From Hyphococcus sp. (GTDB lineage Bacteria; Pseudomonadota; Alphaproteobacteria; Caulobacterales; Parvularculaceae), in the NCBI GenBank assembly GCA_028281665.1, contig JANQJK010000010.1:62001-126000 (forward strand): a stretch of DNA of 64,000 nucleotides, given 5' to 3'. The notes under the pieces are model-generated. The model saw only the letters and a program-made list of their open reading frames with translations, had not been told where the DNA came from and did no database searches. Numbering within the stretch: the stretch's first letter is position 1; the number at the start of each line of letters is the position of its first letter. The translations under genes were made by a program, and so were the position numbers. Positions 1 to 10,695 of the stretch are shown one piece after another.

Positions 1-2214
1 CGCGAAGCGCGCGAAGCCGAAGAACGCGCAAAACTCGAAGTTGAACGCCAACGCCTGGCGGAAGAAGACGCCAAGCGCGCCAAGGAAGCTGAGGAGCGCC
101 GCAAGGCCGAAGAGGCCGCGCGCCTCGCCCTCGAAGAAGAAGAGGCCGAACGCAGGAAACGAAACGCTGCGAAATCGGACGCCCGCGCGAAACCGAAGGA
201 TGCGGAGGCGGAAAAGCGCGCTGAAGATGATCCGGACAATCCGCTCGCGCAGCTCGGCGGCCGCATCAAGACGCGCCGCAAACCCGCTGGCGATGACCGG
301 ACGACGAAATCGAAAGAGCCCGCGCGCCGGCGCACCGGCAAGCTGACGATCGCCAATGCCCTTGACGATGAAGAGCGCCAGCGTTCGCTTGCGTCGGTTA
401 AGCGCGCGCGCGAGCGCGAAAAGCTGGCGCGCCAGAAACGCGGCGGCGAGTCCCGGGTCGTCCGTGACGTGACGATCCCGGAAACGATCACGGTTCAGGA
501 CCTTGCCGCGCGCATGTCCATGCGCGCCGTCGAGCTCGTCAAGGAATTGATGAAGCAGGGCCAGATGGTGACGGCGAACGCCGTTCTCGATGCAGACACC
601 GCGCAGCTCGTCGCCGAAGATTTCGGCCACACGGTCAAACGTGTCTCGGAAAGCGACGTGGAAGAAGGGCTCGGCGCCGCGCCCGATGATGAAAATGATC
701 TGAAACCGCGCCCACCGGTCGTCACCATTATGGGGCATGTCGATCACGGAAAGACATCGCTCTTGGACGCCATGCGCCAGACCGACGTTGTCGCCGGCGA
801 GGCAGGCGGCATTACGCAGCATATCGGCGCCTATCAGGTCGATCTCGGTAAGAAGGGCAAGATCACCTTCCTCGATACGCCGGGCCACGCCGCCTTTACG
901 CAAATGCGCGCGCGCGGCGCCGAGGTGACGGACATCATCATTCTCGTTGTCGCGGCGGACGATTCGATTATGCCGCAGACGGAAGAAGCGATCAGTCACG
1001 CCCAGGCCGCCGGCGTGCCGATCATTGTTGCGATCAACAAGGTCGACAAACCGGATGCGAACCCGGACAAGGTGCGTACGGACCTTTTGCAGTATGAGAT
1101 TCAGGTCGAGTCCATGGGCGGTGAAGTTCAGGATGTCGAGGTTTCGGCGCTCAAGAAAACCAACCTCGACGGGTTGCAGGACGCCATCCTGTTGCAGTCC
1201 GAGCTTCTGGAGCTGAAAGCCAATCCCGACCGCGCCGCGGAAGGCGCCGTCGTCGAGGCGCGCCTCGATAAAGGCCGCGGGGCCGTTGCGACGTTCCTGG
1301 TGGAGCGCGGCACGCTGAAACGCTCCGATATTGTTGTTGTCGGGTCCGAATGGGGCAAGGTGCGCGCCATGGCCGACGACAAAGGCCAGCAAGTTAAGGG
1401 CGCGGGACCGGCTTTTCCCGTGGAAGTTCTGGGCCTTAACGGCGTGCCGGAGCCGGGCGATCAGTTTTACGTGGTAGAAACGGAAGCGCGCGCGCGGGAA
1501 GTTGCTGAGTTCCGTCAGCGCCAGCGCCGTGAAAAGGAAGCCGCCAAAACGTCCGGCACGTCGCTGGAACAGATGATGGCGCAGCTTCAGGATTCCGAGA
1601 TCAAGGAATTGCCGGTCGTTATCAAGGGCGACGTGCAAGGTTCTTTGGAAGCGATTGTCAGCGCGCTTGAAAACATGTCGACCGACGAAGTGCGCGTGCG
1701 CGTTCTTCATACCGGCGTTGGCGGGGTTTCAGAAAGCGACGTTATCCTCGCCCAGGCGTCTAACGCCCCCGTTGTCGGGTTTAACGTGCGTGCGAACAAG
1801 CAGGCGCGGGACGAGGCTGAGCGCTCAGGGGTCGAGATCCGCTACTATTCGGTGATCTACGATCTTCTCGACGACCTCAAAGGCACGCTGTCGGGCATGC
1901 TCGATCCGGAGCTGCGCGAAACGTTCATTGGCAATGCGGAAATCCTGGAGATCTTCTCCATTTCCAAGCATGGCAAGGTCGCCGGCTGCCGCGTTACCGA
2001 AGGCAAGGTCGAGCGCGGAGCGAAAGTGCGTCTTATCCGTGACAATGTCGTCATCCACGAGGGCGAGCTTTCCCAGCTCAAACGTTTCAAGGACGACGTC
2101 AACGAAGTGCCCATGGGTCAGGAATGCGGCATGAGCTTCGCCAACTACGAAGACATGAAAGTCGGCGACGTCATCGAATGCTTCCGCGTCGAGAAGGTGA
2201 CGCGGTCGCTTTAG
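1..2214 (+). CDS. infB: Translation initiation factor IF-2 (5' end outside window)
   Basis: IF-2 is the GTPase that brings fMet-tRNA to the 30S subunit and promotes subunit joining. The frame is open from base 1, so the true start lies upstream. The first ~110 residues are a charged Glu/Arg/Ala-rich linker, followed by the [16 protein letters not shown] segment typical of alphaproteobacterial IF-2. The IF2 N-terminal fold, the G domain (GHVDHGK near 733, DTPGH near 877, NKVD near 1036) and the two C-terminal tRNA/50S domains follow, ending in VEKVTRS. It heads the usual infB-rbfA-truB-rpsO-pnp block, although two unrelated genes separate it from rbfA here. Identification is certain; only the length is unknown. 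Confidence 0.97.
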   Translation, partial: REAREAEERAKLEVERQRLAEEDAKRAKEAEERRKAEEAARLALEEEEAERRKRNAAKSDARAKPKDAEAEKRAEDDPDNPLAQLGGRIKTRRKPAGDDRTTKSKEPARRRTGKLTIANALDDEERQRSLASVKRAREREKLARQKRGGESRVVRDVTIPETITVQDLAARMSMRAVELVKELMKQGQMVTANAVLDADTAQLVAEDFGHTVKRVSESDVEEGLGAAPDDENDLKPRPPVVTIMGHVDHGKTSLLDAMRQTDVVAGEAGGITQHIGAYQVDLGKKGKITFLDTPGHAAFTQMRARGAEVTDIIILVVAADDSIMPQTEEAISHAQAAGVPIIVAINKVDKPDANPDKVRTDLLQYEIQVESMGGEVQDVEVSALKKTNLDGLQDAILLQSELLELKANPDRAAEGAVVEARLDKGRGAVATFLVERGTLKRSDIVVVGSEWGKVRAMADDKGQQVKGAGPAFPVEVLGLNGVPEPGDQFYVVETEARAREVAEFRQRQRREKEAAKTSGTSLEQMMAQLQDSEIKELPVVIKGDVQGSLEAIVSALENMSTDEVRVRVLHTGVGGVSESDVILAQASNAPVVGFNVRANKQARDEAERSGVEIRYYSVIYDLLDDLKGTLSGMLDPELRETFIGNAEILEIFSISKHGKVAGCRVTEGKVERGAKVRLIRDNVVIHEGELSQLKRFKDDVNEVPMGQECGMSFANYEDMKVGDVIECFRVEKVTRSL

Positions 2215-2226
2215 GCGATTTCCAGC

Positions 2227-2769
2227 ATGTCGTCCGTGGGCGAGCGGATGAAGAGACAATCTGTATTGCGGCGATTGGATCCGACGCGCGACGGACCTTC
2301 GCTGCACGATGTTTTTGGCGACGAAGCGAGTTGTCGCTACCTGCCGCAGCCGGCATTCAAAACAGTCGATGAAACCGTCGCCCAACTGGAAACGTGGACG
2401 CGGGGTTACGAAGACACGTCCTGGGCGATCGCCGATGCGCCGGACGGCGAAGCCCTCGGGCGTGTCACCTTGTATCGACCGGGTGGGGACGCCGCCGTGT
2501 GGGAAATCGGCGTGATGCTGGCGCCCGCGGCGCGCGGCCGGGGGCTTGCCCATAGGGCCCTTAGAGAAGCCGTTGCCTACGGTTTTGACGCAAAAGGCGC
2601 CCGGCGCATTGTTGCGGATATTGACCCGGACAATACGGCGTCTGTTCGCTTGTTTGAGAAGCTCGGGTTTCAGCTTGAAGGCAGGCTTCGCGCCGTGACG
2701 ACGACTCATCTCGGCGTGCGCGATTCCTTGATTTACTCCTTGATTGAAACGGACCCGCGACTGCAATGA
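2227..2769 (+). CDS. GNAT family N-acetyltransferase (RimJ-like)
   Basis: About 180 residues with the GNAT fold typical of RimJ/RimL-type acetyltransferases. An N-terminal RLDPTRDGPSL strand precedes the acetyl-CoA loop (LAPAARGRGLAHRALREA, near residues 98-115) and the IDPDNTASVRLFEKLGF motif near 140. Such enzymes transfer acetyl from acetyl-CoA to an amine; the substrate cannot be told. It begins 12 bases after infB. Its stop overlaps the ATG of the next gene (ATGA), so the two are probably translated together. No clear ribosome binding site precedes 2227; ATG at 2248 (MKRQSVLRRLD) is an equally good start. Confidence 0.85.
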   Translation: MSSVGERMKRQSVLRRLDPTRDGPSLHDVFGDEASCRYLPQPAFKTVDETVAQLETWTRGYEDTSWAIADAPDGEALGRVTLYRPGGDAAVWEIGVMLAPAARGRGLAHRALREAVAYGFDAKGARRIVADIDPDNTASVRLFEKLGFQLEGRLRAVTTTHLGVRDSLIYSLIETDPRLQ

Positions 2770-3440
2770 CGATGCGCTTCAAAGTCTGCTGTATTCAGTC
2801 GACGGATGAGGCGCAGATTGCGATCCGGGCCGGCGCATACGCTGTTGGTCTGGTCGCGGAAATGCCCAATGGACCGGGTCCGATTGGCGACGAACTGATC
2901 CTCGAAATCACTGATTTCATACGCCGAAATCACAATGGCCGCGCGCACTCTGTTCTGCTTACAAGCCGCACCGATGGCGCGGCCATTGTCGATCATGTAA
3001 GCGCCACAAAGCCCGATATGGTGCAGATCGTCGATACGCCGCAAACAGGGGCGTATGAATTTATCCGCCGGGCCCACCCGTCTCTCAAGATCATACAGGT
3101 GATCCATGTAGAGGATGAGGGCGCGATCGATGAAGCGCGCGCCGTCGAAAAAGATGTAGACTTCGTGCTGCTCGATTCCGGCAAACCGTCTTCCCCGGAA
3201 CGCACCCTTGGGGGCACGGGCGATGTTCACGACTGGTCCGTCAGTAAACGGATTGTCGATGCGCTGGTGCGCCCCGTTTTTCTCGCAGGAGGGCTGAGCC
3301 CGGAGAACGTGAAAGACGCTATAGGGCTCGTCGCCCCCTTCGGCGTCGATCTCTGTTCAGGTCTGCGTGATCGCGACAATGGCTACGCATTGATCCCGGA
3401 GCGCGCGGAAGCTTTTGCCGATGCGCTGAAGGCGATGTGA
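2766..3440 (+). CDS. Phosphoribosylanthranilate isomerase-like protein
   Basis: A 224-residue single-domain (beta/alpha)8 protein of the TrpF family. TrpF isomerises phosphoribosylanthranilate to CdRP in tryptophan synthesis. Visible family features are the N-terminal KVCC with the catalytic cysteine, LLDSG with the catalytic aspartate near residue 138, GGTG..HDW near 150, and the phosphate-binding LAGGLSPENV near 176. The substrate-loop segment that normally reads SPR is replaced by NGPGP, and the C-terminal GVDVSSGVE is GVDLCSGLR. It overlaps the GNAT gene by 4 bases and has no trp neighbours, so it may be a paralogue with a changed substrate. Family assignment is firm; in vivo role is not. 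Confidence 0.75.
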   Translation: MTMRFKVCCIQSTDEAQIAIRAGAYAVGLVAEMPNGPGPIGDELILEITDFIRRNHNGRAHSVLLTSRTDGAAIVDHVSATKPDMVQIVDTPQTGAYEFIRRAHPSLKIIQVIHVEDEGAIDEARAVEKDVDFVLLDSGKPSSPERTLGGTGDVHDWSVSKRIVDALVRPVFLAGGLSPENVKDAIGLVAPFGVDLCSGLRDRDNGYALIPERAEAFADALKAM

Positions 3441-3488
3441 GGACCCGGAGGGGTTTTCGCGGGCCTCCCGACCGCTTACATCTTTGCC

Positions 3489-3884
3489 ATGTCCAAACGG
3501 TTTTCTTCCTCCAAAGGCCCGTCTCAACGCCAGCTCCGCGCCGGCGAACTGATCCGTCACGCCCTTGTGGAAATCCTCCAGCGCGAAGGGTTTCGTGATC
3601 CCGCGCTGGCGGGGGTCTCGGTCACGGTGTCGGAAGTGCGGGTTTCTCCCGATCTCAAAAACGCATCCGTCTTCGCCTCGCCCCTTGGGGGCGAGCATCA
3701 GGGCGAGGTTATCGATGCGCTCAACCACGCTGCGCCGCACATACGCGGGCTTCTCGGCAAAAAGATCGACCTGAAATTCACCCCGGCGCTCAAGTTTCTT
3801 TCCGACGACACGTTTGCGGAAGCGCAGAGAATTGACGCCATTCTCTCCCGGCCCGAAGTCGCCCGCGATCTGAACGACGAATAG
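3489..3884 (+). CDS. rbfA: 30S ribosome-binding factor A
   Basis: RbfA is a small KH-like protein that binds the immature 30S subunit near helix 1 of 16S rRNA and is needed for late maturation and cold growth. The 131-residue product starts with a basic Ser/Lys stretch followed by RAGELIRHALVEILQREGF and later DLKNASVFASPLG, KIDLKFTPALKF and DDTFAEAQRID, all typical of the family. The length is normal for alphaproteobacteria. ATG at 3489 lies in a 48-base gap after the TrpF-like gene. It lies upstream of truB in the canonical order. Confidence 0.95.
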   Translation: MSKRFSSSKGPSQRQLRAGELIRHALVEILQREGFRDPALAGVSVTVSEVRVSPDLKNASVFASPLGGEHQGEVIDALNHAAPHIRGLLGKKIDLKFTPALKFLSDDTFAEAQRIDAILSRPEVARDLNDE

Positions 3885-4019
3885 AAACCCCTACGGTGTC
3901 GGCTGTCTGCGACGAACCTTGACGCAGGCCGCCTCGCCTGATTGAAGGCGTCCCGCTTCGGCCCGTCCCATCCGGCGCCGGGGCGCGCAGGCAAGTTCAA
4001 AAATCAGGAGCCCGTCCAC

Positions 4020-4952
4020 ATGGGCAAACGGCGTAAAAAAGGGCGGCCCGTCTCGGGCTGGCTCATCCTCGACAAGCCGCTCGATATGGGTTCGACGCAG
4101 GCCGTCGGCAAAGTGAAATGGCTGTTCCAGGCGCAAAAGGCCGGGCATGCTGGCACGCTCGACCCGCTGGCGACAGGCGTTTTGCCGATCGCCCTTGGCG
4201 AGGCGACCAAGACCGTGCCGTTCATTATGGATGCGGAGAAGACCTATCGCTTCACGGCGAAATGGGGCGCCTCGACAACGACCGACGATGGCGAGGGCGA
4301 TGTTATCGCCCGGTCCGATCATCGCCCGACCCGCGACGCGGTCGAGGCCATTCTTGATCGTTTCATTGGCGAGATCGAGCAGGCGCCGCCGCAGTTTTCC
4401 GCCGTCAAGATCGGCGGCGAGCGCGCATATGATCTCGCGCGCGAGGGCGAAGAGGTGAAAATTGAAGCCCGGATCATTTCGATACACGATCTCCGTATTG
4501 TCGATGAGCCGTCTGCTGACGAAACAGTATTCGAGGCGGTGACCGGCAAGGGGGCCTATGTGCGCGCCCTTGTGCGCGACATGGCGAAGGCTCTCGGAAC
4601 CGAGGGGCACGTCTCGTCACTGCGGCGGACCGCTGTCGGTCCGTTTCGCGCCGAGGACGCGGTGACCGTGGACGACCTCGAAGCCATCGAAACGCCGGAA
4701 GCGCGCGACGAAACGCTGCAACCCATCGCCTTTGCCCTTTCCGGCCTGCCTCAGGCGGCGATCGACGGGCCCCAGGCGGACAAGCTCCGCCGCGGCCAGG
4801 CGGCTGTAATCGCCCCGCCGGTGGCCAAGGGCCTGCGCGGGGAGCGGGCCGGCGTGATCGAGAATGTCCTTGCGGTCCTGCACGAGGATGCGGTCGCCAT
4901 CTGCACCCTCGACGGGCTGAAATTACAGCCCGGGCGGGTGTTTAACGCCTGA
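4020..4952 (+). CDS. truB: tRNA pseudouridine(55) synthase
   Basis: TruB makes pseudouridine 55 in the T-loop of elongator tRNAs. The product is 310 residues. The [14 protein letters not shown] segment and [14 protein letters not shown] (with the catalytic Asp) are near residues 15-50, and the C-terminal PUA-like region includes [13 protein letters not shown]. The frame is open back to 3942. I chose ATG at 4020 because a CAGGAG ribosome binding site precedes it by about 8 bases and the protein then begins with the usual basic [13 protein letters not shown] segment. It follows rbfA after a 135-base gap and precedes rpsO. Confidence 0.95.
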   Translation: MGKRRKKGRPVSGWLILDKPLDMGSTQAVGKVKWLFQAQKAGHAGTLDPLATGVLPIALGEATKTVPFIMDAEKTYRFTAKWGASTTTDDGEGDVIARSDHRPTRDAVEAILDRFIGEIEQAPPQFSAVKIGGERAYDLAREGEEVKIEARIISIHDLRIVDEPSADETVFEAVTGKGAYVRALVRDMAKALGTEGHVSSLRRTAVGPFRAEDAVTVDDLEAIETPEARDETLQPIAFALSGLPQAAIDGPQADKLRRGQAAVIAPPVAKGLRGERAGVIENVLAVLHEDAVAICTLDGLKLQPGRVFNA

Positions 4953-5059
4953 CCCTTGCCTTTGGCGGTCCTTTCCCCCATAAGCCGCCGCGAATTCCCG
5001 ACCCCGCTGGACGGCGTCCCGGCGTGGCCGCAATTTTTGAGACGCCGCGGAGAAATGGC

Positions 5060-5329
5060 ATGTCTATCGAAACGGCCCGCAAGGCCGAACTCATCAAGAA
5101 ATTTGCGCAAAAGGACGGCGACACCGGGTCGCCCGAGGTGCAGGTCGCGATCCTGTCGGAACGTATTTCCAACCTCACCGAACATTTCAAGGGCCACAAA
5201 AAAGACAACCACTCGCGGCGTGGGCTGCTGAAGATGGTCTCCCAGCGCCGTCGCCTGCTCGATTACGTCAAGCGGACCGACGAAGGACGCTACAAAAAAC
5301 TGATCGAAGAGCTTGGCCTGCGCAGGTAG
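5060..5329 (+). CDS. rpsO: 30S ribosomal protein S15
   Basis: S15 binds the central domain of 16S rRNA early in 30S assembly. The product is 89 residues, the family length, with the signature blocks [17 protein letters not shown] and [23 protein letters not shown] at 5060 follows a GGAG ribosome binding site. The longer frame from 5024 adds an implausible tail and was not used. S15 commonly represses its own mRNA through its leader, and the 107-base gap after truB could hold such a leader, though I see no obvious pseudoknot by eye. A palindromic repeat lies just after the gene. Confidence 0.97.
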   Translation: MSIETARKAELIKKFAQKDGDTGSPEVQVAILSERISNLTEHFKGHKKDNHSRRGLLKMVSQRRRLLDYVKRTDEGRYKKLIEELGLRR

Positions 5330-5345
5330 CCATTTAAGCCGCTCT

Positions 5346-5363
5346 TTCCGGCGAAAGCCGGAA
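5346..5363. repeat. REP-like hairpin TTCCGGC-GAAA-GCCGGAA
   Basis: A perfect 7-bp inverted repeat with a GAAA loop followed by TCC. This is the form of the small dispersed palindromes (TTCC.GCGAAAGC.GGAATCC) common between genes of many proteobacteria. A second copy with a different stem is at 10615-10632. It lies between rpsO and the dehydrogenase gene and may also attenuate transcription or protect the rpsO mRNA end. Confidence 0.7.
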
Positions 5364-5435
5364 TCCGCGGCGGCGCTTCCAACATTGCCTTGCTGAGTTC
5401 CCGGCGTTCGACGGGATAAGCAAAGAAGGACAAAT

Positions 5436-6197
5436 ATGAACCTCAACGGCACAGCAGCCATCGTTACCGGCGGCGCCTCGGGTCTTGGCGGCGCGACCGC
5501 CGAAGCGCTTTCGAAAGAAGGCGTCAAAGTCGCGATCTGGGATTTGCAGGAAGATAAAGGAAAAGCGCACGCGGAAAAAATCGGCGGCGCGTTTTTCGAA
5601 GTCGATGTTTCGTCGGAAGAAAGCGTCGCCGCGGCGCTTTCGCAGAGTGTCTCCGCTCACGGAACGCCATGGATTCTCGTGAACTGCGCCGGCATTGCGA
5701 CCGGCGAAAAGACCTTCGGCAAAAACGGCGCCCACAATCTGGATAACTTCAAACGCACGATTACCGTCAATCTGATCGGCACGTTCAACTGCATCCGGCT
5801 TGTCGCTGCTGAAATGGAGAAGAACGATCCTCAGGCTGACGGAGAATGTGGCGTTATCGTCAATACGGCGTCGGTCGCGGCCTTCGACGGCCAGATCGGC
5901 CAGGCGGCGTATTCCGCATCGAAGGCGGGCGTCGCCGGCATGACGCTGCCCATCGCGCGCGACCTCATGTCGATCGGCGTGCGCGTGAATACGATTGCGC
6001 CGGGCATTTTCTGGACGCCGATGATGGCGGGCATGGACCAGAAGGTTCAGGACGCCCTCGCCGCCATGGTGCCGTTTCCAAAGCGCCTTGGCGCGCCGGA
6101 AGAATACGCCTCCATGGCGCTTGAAATCTGCCGTAACTCTTACATGAACGGCGAAACAATCCGGCTCGATGGAGCCATCAGAATGCAACCGAGATAA
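5436..6197 (+). CDS. Short-chain dehydrogenase, 3-hydroxyacyl-CoA dehydrogenase type II-like
   Basis: A 253-residue classical SDR close to the HSD17B10/FadB2-like type II 3-hydroxyacyl-CoA dehydrogenases, which oxidise 3-hydroxyacyl-CoA with NAD+ in beta-oxidation. Visible are the Rossmann motif TGGASGLGG near residue 12, WDL with the NAD-selecting Asp, NCAG near 88, the catalytic Ser in [11 protein letters not shown] and YSASK near 154-158. The APGIF.TPMM loop and the C-terminal [13 protein letters not shown] also fit. It has a GAAGGA ribosome binding site. It stands alone between rpsO and pnp, which are adjacent in most proteobacteria, and is closed by its own terminator. Confidence 0.9.
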   Translation: MNLNGTAAIVTGGASGLGGATAEALSKEGVKVAIWDLQEDKGKAHAEKIGGAFFEVDVSSEESVAAALSQSVSAHGTPWILVNCAGIATGEKTFGKNGAHNLDNFKRTITVNLIGTFNCIRLVAAEMEKNDPQADGECGVIVNTASVAAFDGQIGQAAYSASKAGVAGMTLPIARDLMSIGVRVNTIAPGIFWTPMMAGMDQKVQDALAAMVPFPKRLGAPEEYASMALEICRNSYMNGETIRLDGAIRMQPR

Positions 6198-6202
6198 AGC
6201 AG

Positions 6203-6230
6203 ACGCCGCTCATACGGAGCGGCGTTTTTT
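6203..6230 (+). terminator. Rho-independent terminator after the dehydrogenase gene
   Basis: A 9-bp stem (ACGCCGCTC / GAGCGGCGT) with a 5-base loop, followed by TTTTTT. It lies 6 bases after the stop, so pnp is probably transcribed from its own promoter in the following ~75 bases. Confidence 0.9.
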
Positions 6231-6307
6231 GCATTTTCGGTTACATACCCGCGCGGCGTGGCGATACGCGTCAGCCGCTAGATACGTACGAGAAAGAAGA
6301 AACGACT

Positions 6308-8428
6308 ATGTTCAACATCACCAAAAAATCGATTGAGTGGGCCGGCAAGACGCTGACGCTCGAAACGGGCCGCGTGGCGCGGCAGGCTGACGGCGCTGTC
6401 CTCGCGACCTATGGCGAGACGACCGTACTCGCGGCTGTAACGGCGGCGAAGGCGCCCAACCCCAACTTCGATTTCTTTCCGCTCACGGTGCATTACCAGG
6501 AAAAATATTACGCTGCGGGCCGCGTCCCCGGCGGGTATTTCAAGCGGGAAGGCCGCCCCACCGAAAAAGAAACCCTGACCTCGCGCCTGATCGACCGGCC
6601 GATCCGTCCGCTTTTCGCGAAAGGCTTCAAGAACGAAGTTCTGGTTGTCGCGCAGGTTCTCTCTCACGACCTTGAAAACGATCCCGATGTCGTCGCCATG
6701 GTCGCGGCGTCTGCGGCGCTGACGATTTCCGGCGTGCCCTTTATGGGCCCGATCGGGGCGGCGCGCGTCGGCTATATTGACGGCCAGTATGTGGTCAATC
6801 CGGGCGTCGATCAGATGTCCGATACGAAGCTTGACCTTGTCATGGCCGGCACGTCGGACGCCGTGATGATGGTTGAAAGCCAGGCGAGCGAGCTTTCCGA
6901 AGACGTCATGCTCGGCGCGGTCATGGAAGGCCACAAGGCCGCGAAACAGGCCATCGACCTTGTCATCTCCTTTGCGGAAGAATGCGCCAAGGAGCCGTGG
7001 GAGTTCACGCCGCCGGACAACTCCGACGTTGAACGCCAGGTCCGCGAGCTGGTGGAAAGCGATGTTCAGGCTGCGTACAAGATTCAGGTCAAGCAGGACC
7101 GGCAGGAGGCCCTCGCCGCCGCCAAGGACAAGGCGATTGAAGCCCTTTGCGACGACGAAAACGAAGACGCGCCGTCGAATTCCGTTGTTGGCGGCGCCTT
7201 CAAGACAATCGAGTCCGACATTGTGCGCGGCGGCATTCTCGACACCGGCGAGCGCATTGACGGCCGCGACACAAAAACGGTTCGTCCGATTGTGTCGGAA
7301 GCCGGCGTTCTGCCCCGGACCCACGGTTCGGCGCTGTTTACCCGCGGGGAAACGCAGGCGCTTGTCGTCGCGACTCTGGGCACGGGTGAAGACGAGCAGT
7401 TCATCGATGCGCTAGAAGGCACATATAAGGAAAACTTTCTCCTGCACTACAACTTCCCGCCCTATTCGGTCGGCGAAGTGGGGCGCATGGGCTTTACCGG
7501 GCGCCGCGAAATCGGCCACGGCAAGCTCGCCTGGCGCGCGCTGAAAGCGGTTCTTCCGACCCAGGAGGAATTTCCTTATGTGATTCGCCTCGTTTCGGAG
7601 ATCACCGAATCAAACGGCTCGTCTTCCATGGCGACGGTCTGCGGTTCGTCGCTTGCGATGATGGACGCCGGCGTGCCGGTGAAACGCCCGGTGGCGGGCA
7701 TCGCCATGGGCCTCATCCTTGAAGGCGAAAAATTCGCGGTCCTGTCTGACATCCTTGGCGACGAAGATCATCTCGGCGACATGGACTTTAAAGTCGCCGG
7801 TACCGATGAGGGCATCACCTCATTGCAGATGGATATCAAGATCGCCGGCATCACCGAGGAGATCATGAAAACCGCTCTTGGCCAGGCCAGGGACGGACGC
7901 ATGCATATCCTCGGCGAGATGGGTAAAGCCCTCGATCACGCCCGCGACGATCTCGGCGAGCACGCGCCGCGGATCGAGACCATGCAGATTGCGAAAGACA
8001 AGATTCGCGACGTTATCGGTTCCGGCGGCAAGATCATTCGCCAGATCGTCGAAGAGACCGGCGCCAAGATCAACATCGACGATGAAGGTCTCATCAAGAT
8101 CGCGTCGAGTTCCAAGGATGAAATCGAGGCGGCGCAGAAATGGATCCATTCCATCGTCGCCGAGCCAGAAGTCGGAGAGATTTACAAAGGCAAGGTCGTC
8201 AAGACCATGGACTTTGGCGCATTCGTCAACTTCTTCGGCGCGCGCGACGGCCTCGTTCACATCTCGCAACTGAATGACGGCCGGCCCGAAAAAACCACCG
8301 ACGTGGTCAAAGAGGGCGACGAGGTTTTCGTCAAACTTCTCGGCTTCGACGATCGCGGCAAGGTGCGCCTGTCGATGAAAGTCGTCGATCAGAACACCGG
8401 CGAGGAAATCAAAAAAGGCGACGACTGA
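6308..8428 (+). CDS. pnp: Polyribonucleotide nucleotidyltransferase (PNPase)
   Basis: PNPase is the trimeric phosphorolytic 3'-5' exoribonuclease of mRNA decay and a degradosome partner. The 706-residue product carries the first RNase PH domain (residues ~1-145, with [14 protein letters not shown]), the helical linker and the second, active RNase PH domain (~320-540, with [17 protein letters not shown] and [13 protein letters not shown]). It ends with a KH domain (near 560-615, [11 protein letters not shown]) and an S1 domain (near 620-690, [15 protein letters not shown]). The start is ATG at 6308 after an AGAAAGAAGAA purine stretch. A terminator follows. Confidence 0.98.
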   Translation: MFNITKKSIEWAGKTLTLETGRVARQADGAVLATYGETTVLAAVTAAKAPNPNFDFFPLTVHYQEKYYAAGRVPGGYFKREGRPTEKETLTSRLIDRPIRPLFAKGFKNEVLVVAQVLSHDLENDPDVVAMVAASAALTISGVPFMGPIGAARVGYIDGQYVVNPGVDQMSDTKLDLVMAGTSDAVMMVESQASELSEDVMLGAVMEGHKAAKQAIDLVISFAEECAKEPWEFTPPDNSDVERQVRELVESDVQAAYKIQVKQDRQEALAAAKDKAIEALCDDENEDAPSNSVVGGAFKTIESDIVRGGILDTGERIDGRDTKTVRPIVSEAGVLPRTHGSALFTRGETQALVVATLGTGEDEQFIDALEGTYKENFLLHYNFPPYSVGEVGRMGFTGRREIGHGKLAWRALKAVLPTQEEFPYVIRLVSEITESNGSSSMATVCGSSLAMMDAGVPVKRPVAGIAMGLILEGEKFAVLSDILGDEDHLGDMDFKVAGTDEGITSLQMDIKIAGITEEIMKTALGQARDGRMHILGEMGKALDHARDDLGEHAPRIETMQIAKDKIRDVIGSGGKIIRQIVEETGAKINIDDEGLIKIASSSKDEIEAAQKWIHSIVAEPEVGEIYKGKVVKTMDFGAFVNFFGARDGLVHISQLNDGRPEKTTDVVKEGDEVFVKLLGFDDRGKVRLSMKVVDQNTGEEIKKGDD

Positions 8429-8456
8429 CGCCGCCTTTTTCTGAACAGAACATGGA

Positions 8457-8483
8457 AGGGCCCGGCTTGCCGGGCCTTTTCTT
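8457..8483 (+). terminator. Rho-independent terminator after pnp
   Basis: A 7-bp stem (GGCCCGG / CCGGGCC) with a CTTG loop, followed by TTTTCTTT. Just upstream, the pnp stop codon sits inside a second weaker AAAAAAGGCG...CGCC..TTTTT hairpin. Confidence 0.85.
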
Positions 8484-8597
8484 TGCGTGCTGTGCGCCGC
8501 AGCGTGCGCCGGCGGCCGTTTTGGGCCCCTTTCCCGCAGATTTTCTTGCTTTAAGGTGCGCCTCAGCGAATCAGGTGAGATCCGAAGGGGGACAGCC

Positions 8598-10559
8598 ATG
8601 AAGCAATCGCAACCGAAATTACGCCCTGCCGCCCGCCGCGCCATTCTGGGCGCCGTGGCGATCTCGGGCGCGCTCGCACTCGCCGCCTGCGGCGGCGGTG
8701 ACGACGATGCGCGCGAGGTCGAAACGCCCGCCGCGGTGGAAGCGCCGGTTGAAGAAACAGCGCTATCGCCGGCCGAGGCGCTTGCCGAGATGGCGGCGCG
8801 CCATGCGCAGGAAACGCTCGCCGTATCGCCGGAACTGGCGACGTCGCTCGGCGTATCCGAAGATCTCGCCGGCGCCGGCTATCTTTCCCGGCTCGGCGAA
8901 TATGGCTTTGCCGCCAGTCAGCGCGCCCGGGAGACGAATGATCGTTTCCTCCAGGAGCTTCGGTCAATCGACAAAGCGCAGCTTTCCGGCGATGCGCTCG
9001 TCACCTACGAGATTCTCTACGACGCCTATCGGGTTGCTGCGCGCCGTAACCAGTTCGGTTTTGGCGGCGCTGCGGAGTTCGGCTCCGCCTCGCCCAACTC
9101 CGGCGCTGGCTGGGCGGCGACGCCCTATATGGTGACGCAGCTGACGGGTCCGCATCTTTATCTGCCGCGCATGATGCAGACGCAGCATCCGCTGCAATCG
9201 CGCAGCGACGTCGAAGCGTATCTTTCCCGTCTTGAGGCCATGGGCCGGGTCTTTGACGAAGTCATCGAGACCATTGGCGCCGACGCGGCCCTTGGCGTCA
9301 CGCCGCCGGCCTTTTCGCTGACCGGCGCGGCGAACGCCATCCGTGGGCTGACGGGATCCGAGCCGGCCGATCATCCGCTGGCGACGACGCTCGCTTCGAA
9401 AATGGAAGAGATCGAAGCTCTCACCGCCGATGAGCGCGGGCAATATGCAACGGCGGCGGCGGAACGGGTCGAGGCGGTCGTCTACCCCGCCTATGCGCGC
9501 CTCGCCGCGGCCCTCGAAGCGCTCGTTGATCAGGCTGGCGGCGACGCGGGGATCTGGCGCCTCGGGGAACAGGGCGAGGCCTATTACCAGTTCACGCTCG
9601 ACGCCTATGGCGGCGGCGGCATGAGTGGCGACGAGATTCACGAGTTGGGCCTTGCGGAAGTCGCGCGGATCACCGCGGAGATGGATGCGCTCCTTAAATC
9701 GATCGGGCTGAACGACGGGTCGGTCGCTACCCGGATGCAGCAACTGGCGTCTCGTGAAGACAATGTTTATCCGGATACGGATGAGGGCCGTGCGGATCTG
9801 CTGGCGCTCCTGCGCGAACAGGTCGCAGAAATTGACGCGCTGGCGCCCGACTGGTTCGGCGCGCTGCCGAAAGCCGGTCTCGAAGTGCGGCGCATCCCGA
9901 TATACGAGCAGGATTCATCTGCAGGCGGATATTATTCCAGCGCCCCGCTCGACGGGTCGCGTCCGGGGATTTACTGGATTAATCTGAAAAGCACCGCCGA
10001 CAATCCCATTCATTCGTTGCGGACGCTCACCCATCACGAAGCCGTGCCGGGGCATCACTTCCAGATTTCCCTTGCTCAGGAAAAGGAGGGCATGCCGCTT
10101 ATCCGCAACATGCTGTCCTATTCGGAATACACGGAAGGCTGGGCGCTATACGCTGAGAAGCTCGCCAAGGAGATGGGCGTTTACGACGGCCGGCCCGAGG
10201 AAGACCTCGGTCGCCTTCAGGCGGAGATCTTTCGCGCCGCGCGGCTCGTCGTCGATTCCGGATTGCACGCCAAAAGATGGACCCGCAATCAGGCGATTGA
10301 CTACATGGTCTCGGCCACCGGCGAATCCCGCGCTTCCGTGACCCGCGAGATTGAGCGCTATGCGGCGGTGCCGGGTCAGGCCTGCGCATACAAGCTCGGC
10401 ATGCTCAAGATGGAGGGCCTGCGGGCGAAGGCGGAAGAGGAACTCGGCGATGCCTTCGATATCAAGGAATTCCACGACGAGGTGTTGCTGACGGGCGCCG
10501 CCCCACTCGGCGTTTTGGAAGCGAAAATCAATCGCTGGATAGCTTCGAAGAAGGGCTGA
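8598..10559 (+). CDS. DUF885 family lipoprotein (putative metallopeptidase)
   Basis: A 653-residue protein with a signal peptide ending in a lipobox (LALAACGG, Cys near residue 33), so it is probably an outer-membrane or periplasmic lipoprotein. The rest matches DUF885, with the signature [11 protein letters not shown] near residues 479-489, [34 protein letters not shown] and the C-terminal [16 protein letters not shown]. The HE..GHH arrangement resembles a zinc-metallopeptidase centre, but the substrate of the family is unproven. ATG at 8598 follows AAGGGGGAC; the frame open from 8487 extends into the pnp terminator region and was rejected. Confidence 0.88.
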   Translation: MKQSQPKLRPAARRAILGAVAISGALALAACGGGDDDAREVETPAAVEAPVEETALSPAEALAEMAARHAQETLAVSPELATSLGVSEDLAGAGYLSRLGEYGFAASQRARETNDRFLQELRSIDKAQLSGDALVTYEILYDAYRVAARRNQFGFGGAAEFGSASPNSGAGWAATPYMVTQLTGPHLYLPRMMQTQHPLQSRSDVEAYLSRLEAMGRVFDEVIETIGADAALGVTPPAFSLTGAANAIRGLTGSEPADHPLATTLASKMEEIEALTADERGQYATAAAERVEAVVYPAYARLAAALEALVDQAGGDAGIWRLGEQGEAYYQFTLDAYGGGGMSGDEIHELGLAEVARITAEMDALLKSIGLNDGSVATRMQQLASREDNVYPDTDEGRADLLALLREQVAEIDALAPDWFGALPKAGLEVRRIPIYEQDSSAGGYYSSAPLDGSRPGIYWINLKSTADNPIHSLRTLTHHEAVPGHHFQISLAQEKEGMPLIRNMLSYSEYTEGWALYAEKLAKEMGVYDGRPEEDLGRLQAEIFRAARLVVDSGLHAKRWTRNQAIDYMVSATGESRASVTREIERYAAVPGQACAYKLGMLKMEGLRAKAEEELGDAFDIKEFHDEVLLTGAAPLGVLEAKINRWIASKKG

Positions 10560-10614
10560 ATTTTCCTTGGGGAATCCACAGGGAAAATCTTGGGAAACAT
10601 TTATTGCCCGCTCG

Positions 10615-10632
10615 TTCCCGCAAAAGCGGGAA
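10615..10632. repeat. REP-like hairpin TTCCCGC-AAAA-GCGGGAA
   Basis: A perfect 7-bp inverted repeat with an AAAA loop, followed by TCCC. It has the same architecture as the copy at 5346-5363, with compensated stem changes. It lies between the DUF885 gene and dut and would be inside the dut reading frame only if an implausibly early start were used. Confidence 0.7.
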
Positions 10633-10695
10633 TCCCTTATGAGTTTGCGTCTGGCCTCCGGCTTTTACGGGGCTGAGCAGATACGGGACAAAGCG

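Noticed and set aside
1825-2766. A 313-codon open frame antisense to infB and the GNAT gene
   Set aside because: Shadow of two supported genes with no domain of its own.
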